A stretch of DNA of 64,000 nt from Corynebacterium sp. HMSC29G08. Lineage in GTDB: Bacteria; Actinomycetota; Actinomycetes; Mycobacteriales; Mycobacteriaceae. Position numbers and translations under genes: made by a program. The DNA lies in the NCBI RefSeq assembly GCF_001806875.1, contig NZ_KV786211.1, positions 93,643 to 157,642 on the forward strand. The letters are read 5' to 3'. Every line of letters starts with the position of its first letter. The stretch's first letter is position 1. Under the pieces are notes generated by a model. The model was given only the letters and a program-made list of their open reading frames with translations, was not told the origin of the DNA and searched no databases. Positions 58,587-64,000 of this stretch are shown piece after piece.

Positions 58587-59603
58587 GTGGCGCTGACCGC
58601 AAAGGTGAAAGACGAGCTGCTGGGAGTACACCGGACAACGGCTGAGGCTCGGGCAGCAGAGGCGACAGCAATGATCCGCTTCGCCGGTGAGTTTTCATCC
58701 ACTCCGCGGGGCATTGTTATCACCTGTGACTTTGGCGAGCGTGCGGTGGCGCAGCGCCTCGCCTCGTTCTTGGAAGAGCTGTGTAACGCGGCGTGCGAAA
58801 TCGTCACCATTGAGCCAGGCACGGTGAGCCGGGAAACCCGCTACCAGCTCACTGTGACTGATGGCGCACATGACGTGATTCGCCGACTGAAGCTGGTGAC
58901 TCCCTCAGGGCATGTCGTTGTTGGGATGCCGCGCCAAGTTATTTCCGGGCCGATTACGTGTGTGGAAGCAGCGTGGCGTGGGGCGTTTCTCGCACGCGGG
59001 TCGCTGAGCGAACCGGGCCGCACTGGTGCCTTGGACGTTGCATGTCCAGGTCAGGAGGCCGCGCTTGCACTCGTCGGCCTTGCGCGTCGGCTGAGTGTGG
59101 CGGCGAAAACGCGTGAGACAAGGGGAGTGGAGCGCGTCTACATTCGCGACGGCGAAACCATTGGCATCCTGCTGAGCCGCATGGGTGCCCCGCGCACGCG
59201 CATCGAATGGGATGAAAAACGCCAAGCCAAACAGACAAACGCCCATGAAGGCCAGCGCCTCGCCACCTTTGATGACGCAAACACACGCCGCTCTGCGCAG
59301 GCAGCTGCCACTGCCGCGCTGCGCGTTGAGCGTGCACTGGAGATTCTTGGAGACGATGTGCCGGAGCACCTCGCCGAAGCCGGCTTCTTGCGCGTCGAGC
59401 ACCGCGTTGCCTCTTTGGAAGAGCTTGGTCGTTTAGCCGATCCGCAGATGACTAAGGATGCTGTCGCGGGCAGAATTCGGCGCTTGTTGTCGCTGGCGGA
59501 TAAGCGCGCTGAAGAATTGGGAATCCCTGATACCCAGGCCGCGGTGCTGACGGCGAAGGCTGCGAAGGCTGCGAAGGATGCCAGTGAAGCCTCCTCCAAA
59601 TAG
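58587..59603 (+). CDS. whiA: WhiA-type transcription regulator
   Basis: 338 residues from GTG 58587 (VALTAKVKDELLGV), with AAGGA upstream. An N-terminal degenerate LAGLIDADG endonuclease-like domain is followed by a C-terminal HTH (EHLAEAGFLRVEHRVASLEELGRLADPQMTKDAVAGRIRRLL). In Streptomyces and corynebacteria WhiA acts in cell division control. The C-terminal Ala/Lys tail is encoded by a 9-bp repeat GCGAAGGCT. Confidence 0.95.
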   Translation: MALTAKVKDELLGVHRTTAEARAAEATAMIRFAGEFSSTPRGIVITCDFGERAVAQRLASFLEELCNAACEIVTIEPGTVSRETRYQLTVTDGAHDVIRRLKLVTPSGHVVVGMPRQVISGPITCVEAAWRGAFLARGSLSEPGRTGALDVACPGQEAALALVGLARRLSVAAKTRETRGVERVYIRDGETIGILLSRMGAPRTRIEWDEKRQAKQTNAHEGQRLATFDDANTRRSAQAAATAALRVERALEILGDDVPEHLAEAGFLRVEHRVASLEELGRLADPQMTKDAVAGRIRRLLSLADKRAEELGIPDTQAAVLTAKAAKAAKDASEASSK

Positions 59604-59683
59604 GTGGTACTAATTCCTTTTTTCTTCTGCAACTATTGGGCTAGCTGACTACACTGGTTTGCGGTAATACATCTCAACATTGA

Positions 59684-60709
<1,026 letters not shown>

Positions 60710-60723
60710 CACCCCGTTGTTTT

Positions 60724-60767
60724 GGGCCCGGTGAAGTGCAACAGCGCACTTTGCGGGCCCTTTCTTT
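60724..60767 (+). terminator. Terminator-like hairpin between gap and pgk
   Basis: GGGCCCG (60724-60730) pairs with CGGGCCC (60754-60760), with an inner AAGTGC/GCACTT stem, followed by TTTCTTT, 2 nt before the pgk ribosome site AAGGAG. Probably a partial terminator that lowers pgk relative to gap expression, or a processing site. Confidence 0.7.
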
Positions 60768-60782
60768 CAAGGAGAAACCTTC

Positions 60783-62000
60783 ATGGCTACGAAGACACTG
60801 CAGCAGCTTATCGACGAAGGCGTGGACGGCCGCCACGTCCTCGTCCGCTCCGACTTCAACGTTCCGTTGGACGATAACGGCAACATTACTGACCCGGGCC
60901 GCATTGACGCATCACTGCCAACACTGAAGGCGCTGCTCGATGGCGGCGCAAAGGTGATTGTCATGGCGCACCTGGGCCGCCCGAAGGGCGAGGTCAACCC
61001 GAAGTTCTCGCTGGCACCTGTGGCAGAGGCGCTGTCTGAGCGTCTGGGCCAGTTCGTCGCGCTGGCCGGTGATGTCAGTGGTGAGGACGCACACGAGCGC
61101 GCCAACGGTCTGACTGAAGGCGAGATCATGCTGGTGGAAAACGTGCGCTTTGATCCGCGTGAGACCTCAAAGGATGAGGCTGAGCGTGCGGAGTTCGCCG
61201 AGGAGCTGGCTGCACTGGCTGCCGATGACGGTGCGTTTGTCTCCGACGGCTTCGGCGTTGTCCACCGCGCACAGACCTCTGTGTACGACGTGGCGAAGAA
61301 GTTGCCGGCCTACGCAGGCTTCCTGGTGGAGAAGGAAGTGGAAACGCTGTCCAAGGTCAAGGACGCTCCTGAGCATCCGTATGTGGTGGTGCTCGGTGGC
61401 TCCAAGGTCTCCGACAAGCTCGGCGTGATCGAGGCGCTGGCTTCAAAGGCCGACAAGGTCATCATCGGTGGCGGCATGTGCTACACCTTCCTCGCAGCCC
61501 AGGGTCATAACGTGCAGAAGTCCTTGCTGCAGGAAGACATGATTGACACCTGCAAGGAGCTCATGGCTAAGTACGGCGACAAGTTGCTGCTGCCTGTGGA
61601 CGTTGCAGCTGCGCCGGAGTTTGCCAAGGACGCGGAGAAGAAGATCGTCGGCCTAGACGAGATCCCCGAAGGCTGGATGGGCTTGGACATCGGCCCGGAG
61701 ACCGCCAAGAACTACGCAGACGCCATTAAGGACTCCAAGACGGTGTTCTGGAACGGCCCGATGGGTGTCTTCGAGTTCCCGAATTTCGCAGACGGTACGA
61801 AGGCTGTCGCTGACGCCATGATCGCAGCCACTCAAGACAACGGCTCCTTCACGGTGGTCGGTGGTGGTGACTCCGCAGCATCCGTACGCCTGCTGGGCTT
61901 GGATGAGGACGGCTTTAGCCACATCTCCACCGGCGGTGGCGCATCGCTGGAGCTCATCGAGGGCAAGGAACTGCCCGGCGTATCCGTTCTTTCGAAGTAA
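60783..62000 (+). CDS. pgk: Phosphoglycerate kinase
   Basis: 405 residues. [59 protein letters not shown] and the hinge [13 protein letters not shown] are present. Makes ATP from 1,3-bisphosphoglycerate. The N-terminal QQLIDEG is coded by GCTTATCGAC, a copy of the window-wide repeat. Confidence 0.98.
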   Translation: MATKTLQQLIDEGVDGRHVLVRSDFNVPLDDNGNITDPGRIDASLPTLKALLDGGAKVIVMAHLGRPKGEVNPKFSLAPVAEALSERLGQFVALAGDVSGEDAHERANGLTEGEIMLVENVRFDPRETSKDEAERAEFAEELAALAADDGAFVSDGFGVVHRAQTSVYDVAKKLPAYAGFLVEKEVETLSKVKDAPEHPYVVVLGGSKVSDKLGVIEALASKADKVIIGGGMCYTFLAAQGHNVQKSLLQEDMIDTCKELMAKYGDKLLLPVDVAAAPEFAKDAEKKIVGLDEIPEGWMGLDIGPETAKNYADAIKDSKTVFWNGPMGVFEFPNFADGTKAVADAMIAATQDNGSFTVVGGGDSAASVRLLGLDEDGFSHISTGGGASLELIEGKELPGVSVLSK

Positions 62001-62014
62001 GGAGAGTAGAAGTT

Positions 62015-62794
62015 ATGGCACGCACCCCGCTGATTGCTGGTAACTGGAAGATGAACCACGACCACTTGGAGGCGATCCAGAGCGCGCAGAAACTTGCTTT
62101 CGCGTTTCCTAAGGACGGCTACGAGTACGTCGATGTTGCCCTGATGGTGCCCTTTACGGATCTGCGTTCAGTGCAGACCCTGGTGGAGGGCGACAAGCTG
62201 TCCATCACCTACGGCGCCCAGGATGTGTCCGAGCACGACAACGGTGCCTACACGGGTGAGATCTCTGCAAGCATGCTGGAGAAGCTCGGCTGCACGTGGG
62301 TGGTTGTTGGTCACTCGGAGCGTCGTGAGTACCACGACGAATCCAATGAGCTGGTCGCGGCAAAAGCCGCAAAGGCGATTGCTCACGGTATGACGCCCAT
62401 TGTGTGCGTCGGTGAGCCGCTCGAGGTCCGAGAGGCCGGCGAGCACGTTTCTTACGTTGTGGAGCAGACCCGCGAATCGCTCAAAGGCCTGGACCTGTCC
62501 AAGGTTGTGATTGCCTACGAGCCGGTGTGGGCGATTGGCACCGGCAAGGTGGCATCTGCCGCAGACGCACAGGAAGTATGCCACGCCATCCGTGGGCTGG
62601 TTCGCGAGCTTTCTGACGACGCCACAGCCGACGCCATCCGCATCCTCTACGGCGGTTCCGTCAAGGCGGACACCGTGGCAGAGATCATTGGTGAGGCCGA
62701 TGTTGACGGTGGCTTGGTCGGCGGCGCGTCGCTGGATGGTCAGGATTTCGCACGACTGGCAGCTGCTGCAGCACAAGCCGTGTCTGGTTCCTAG
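62015..62794 (+). CDS. tpiA: Triosephosphate isomerase
   Basis: 259 residues. [13 protein letters not shown] carries the catalytic lysine, [10 protein letters not shown] the histidine and [14 protein letters not shown] the glutamate; the phosphate loop is [10 protein letters not shown]. 14 bp after pgk. Confidence 0.98.
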   Translation: MARTPLIAGNWKMNHDHLEAIQSAQKLAFAFPKDGYEYVDVALMVPFTDLRSVQTLVEGDKLSITYGAQDVSEHDNGAYTGEISASMLEKLGCTWVVVGHSERREYHDESNELVAAKAAKAIAHGMTPIVCVGEPLEVREAGEHVSYVVEQTRESLKGLDLSKVVIAYEPVWAIGTGKVASAADAQEVCHAIRGLVRELSDDATADAIRILYGGSVKADTVAEIIGEADVDGGLVGGASLDGQDFARLAAAAAQAVSGS

Positions 62795-62861
62795 ACAAGG
62801 CTGACAGTGGTGTAGGATCTGCAGAGGTTAAAAGGTTGTCTACCCGAGGAGGGTTTTGCGC

Positions 62862-63110
62862 ATGACGCTCACGCTGGAGATTGTGCTGGTCGTCTCATCC
62901 ATTTTGATGACGGTCTTCGTACTCCTGCACAAGGGCAAGGGTGGCGGCCTGTCCAGCCTTTTCGGTGGCGGCGTACAGGCTAACCTGTCTGGCTCCACCA
63001 CGGTGGAGAAAAACCTGGATCGCGTGACCGTGATCCTGGCGCTCATTTGGATCGCGTGCATTATTGGTCTGAACCTGATTCACGCGTTTGCTACGCCGGC
63101 ACTGCCGTAA
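62862..63110 (+). CDS. secG: Protein translocase subunit SecG
   Basis: 82 residues from ATG 62862 behind CGAGGAGGG. Two transmembrane helices (LEIVLVVSSILMTVFVLLH and VTVILALIWIACIIGLNLI) flank the SecG loop KGKGGGLSSLFGGG. In C. glutamicum the gene for PEP carboxylase lies between tpiA and secG; it is absent here. Followed by a strong terminator. Confidence 0.95.
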   Translation: MTLTLEIVLVVSSILMTVFVLLHKGKGGGLSSLFGGGVQANLSGSTTVEKNLDRVTVILALIWIACIIGLNLIHAFATPALP

Positions 63111-63128
63111 AGCAGCTACCGCTGTAAA

Positions 63129-63176
63129 CGAAACTCCCCGCGCACCGTTTTAGGTGGCGGGGAGTTTCGCTTTGCC
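63129..63176. terminator. Terminator between convergent secG and pgl
   Basis: CGAAACTCCCCGC (63129-63141) and GCGGGGAGTTTCG (63157-63169) form a perfect 13-bp stem with an inner CACC/GGTG pairing. CTTTG follows on the plus strand. The symmetric position suggests it serves both genes. Confidence 0.85.
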
Positions 63177-63199
63177 GGATACATCCAGCGAAGCAAAAA

Positions 63200-63916
63200 C
63201 TAGGGCAGTTGGCTTGCGGCGTCGTCGGTTACGTACAGGACGGTTTCCTTCACACCGCGCGCACCGGCACACGGCCAATCAAGCGGGTCCGCGCCAGCTA
63301 CAAGAGCAGCCGTAGCCTCCGCCTTCTCCGCCCCGGAAACAAGCAGCCACACACGGTCCGCAGCACGCACTGCAGGCAACGTCAACGACGCACGCTCCGC
63401 CGGCGGTTTCGGCGAATCGGTCACTGCAACGACAGTTGCGCTCTCCTCACGTACGGCATCGGTGTGCGGAAACAGCGAGTTGATGTGGCCTTCGCCACCC
63501 ATGCCCAAAAGGTGCAGGTCAAAACCATCCGGAGCGAACGTTGCCACCGTACGTGCGTAAGCGTCAACGGCATCGGTCATGTCACCGCCGTCCAGGCCGT
63601 AACCGTGGATATTGTCCTCCGGGATAGCTATATGAGAAAGAAGGGCATCGCGAGCCTGCCCCTCATTGGAATCCGGGTGGCTGACGGGGACGTTTCGCTC
63701 ATCGCCGAAGAAAACGTGCACGCGAGACCAATCGATTGCAGCGTCGGCGGCGGCAAGCTCAGCCACGCGCTTCAGCAACGCAATGCCGGCGGTGCCGCCG
63801 GTGAGCACGATTCGGGCTTCGCCGCCATCCGTTTGCAGGGTTTGGATGAGGGTAGTGAGGTGGGACGACGTGGCGTCGATAAGCAATGAAAGCTCTGGGA
63901 ACTTATGAATCTGCAT
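63200..63916 (-). CDS. pgl: 6-phosphogluconolactonase
   Basis: 238-residue DevB-type enzyme of the oxidative pentose phosphate pathway. ARIVLTGGTAGIALLKRV, VHVFFGDERNVPVSHPDSNE, DLHLLGMGGEGHINSLFP and the C-terminal GARGVKETVLYVTDDAA are the family motifs. LLIDAT near the start is encoded by the 17-base repeat. Its start overlaps the opcA end by 14 bp, so the two are translationally coupled. Confidence 0.95.
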   Translation of the reverse strand: MQIHKFPELSLLIDATSSHLTTLIQTLQTDGGEARIVLTGGTAGIALLKRVAELAAADAAIDWSRVHVFFGDERNVPVSHPDSNEGQARDALLSHIAIPEDNIHGYGLDGGDMTDAVDAYARTVATFAPDGFDLHLLGMGGEGHINSLFPHTDAVREESATVVAVTDSPKPPAERASLTLPAVRAADRVWLLVSGAEKAEATAALVAGADPLDWPCAGARGVKETVLYVTDDAASQLP

Positions 63917-64000
63917 GGGTTTTCACTCCTTGTAACGCGCGGCCATACGTGGCGTCCGGACCCAGGTGTCGAAGCTCCTCGGCGAGGCACTCGGCGTCCG
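63903..64000 (-). CDS. opcA: OpcA, glucose-6-phosphate dehydrogenase assembly protein (C-terminal end only)
   Basis: Thirty-two codons enter from the right edge and read DAECLAEELRHLGPDATYGRAL followed by QGVKTHADS and a stop at 63905-63903. The ECLAEELR-HL-PD--Y--ALQG pattern matches the OpcA C-terminus of corynebacteria, and its position directly before pgl is the conserved one. OpcA is needed for activity of the Zwf complex. Most of the gene lies outside. Confidence 0.8.
   Translation of the reverse strand, partial: DAECLAEELRHLGPDATYGRALQGVKTHADS

Overview
This window is a chromosomal segment of a high-GC Gram-positive bacterium, almost certainly a Corynebacterium. The grounds are gene order (whiA after rapZ and yvcK, then gap-pgk-tpiA-secG and opcA-pgl; pyrR-pyrB-pyrC-carAB-pyrF-mihF-gmk-rpoZ-coaBC-metK), an actinobacterial mIHF, the OpcA tail, a helicase-inactive PriA, an exact McbR-type operator in front of metK, and an IS1249-like element. 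Coding is dense, mostly on the plus strand, and is largely conserved core genome with a few accessory or eroded spots.

Layout. 1-880: 3'-truncated flavin monooxygenase. 929-2425: intact IS with 8-bp target duplication and a doubled right end, inserted just upstream of that gene. 2723-4063: a small secreted protein and a membrane-anchored cyclophilin. 4140-6073: metallo-hydrolase and hisS. 6141-7666: hipBA toxin-antitoxin pair behind an 11-bp inverted repeat. 7667-10763 (minus): sdaA, a HEPN-CBS fusion and a zinc metallopeptidase. 10867-18062: aspS, a kinase-fold protein, rarA and alaS. 18219-25568: ruvX-mltG-aroE-prepilin peptidase-aroC-aroK-aroB-aroQ-peptidase, giving four enzymes of the shikimate route plus chorismate synthase. 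25611-27514: efp-nusB-ppk2. 27626-30438: a CUT2-type sugar ABC importer. 30449-31367 (minus): two YbjN-like proteins. 31514-38956: pyrimidine operon. 39208-43025: mihF, gmk, rpoZ, coaBC, metK. 43022-45201 (minus): an envelope trio. 45317-54546: priA, def remnant, fmt, rsmB, rpe and the riboflavin genes ribD-ribE-ribBA-ribH. 54556-59603: uvrC-rapZ-yvcK-whiA. 59699-63110: gap-pgk-tpiA-secG. 63200-64000 (minus): pgl and the end of opcA.

Most striking points. (1) carA is cut exactly to its N-terminal domain: the whole glutaminase domain is missing, yet the reading frame, the carB ribosome site and full-length carB are intact, so this carbamoyl-phosphate synthase must take nitrogen in an unusual way. 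(2) The 10-mer GTCGATAAGC (both strands) occurs 11 times, about 0.1 expected, in several reading frames and once between genes; six copies extend to GGCGTCGATAAGC and three to a shared 17-mer. It looks like a genome-wide signal sequence. (3) The peptide deformylase gene normally found between priA and fmt is reduced to its two ends. (4) A HEPN domain with an RNxxxH motif is fused to a CBS pair. (5) Short tandem duplications sit over several stop codons.

No tRNA, rRNA or CRISPR array was recognised.
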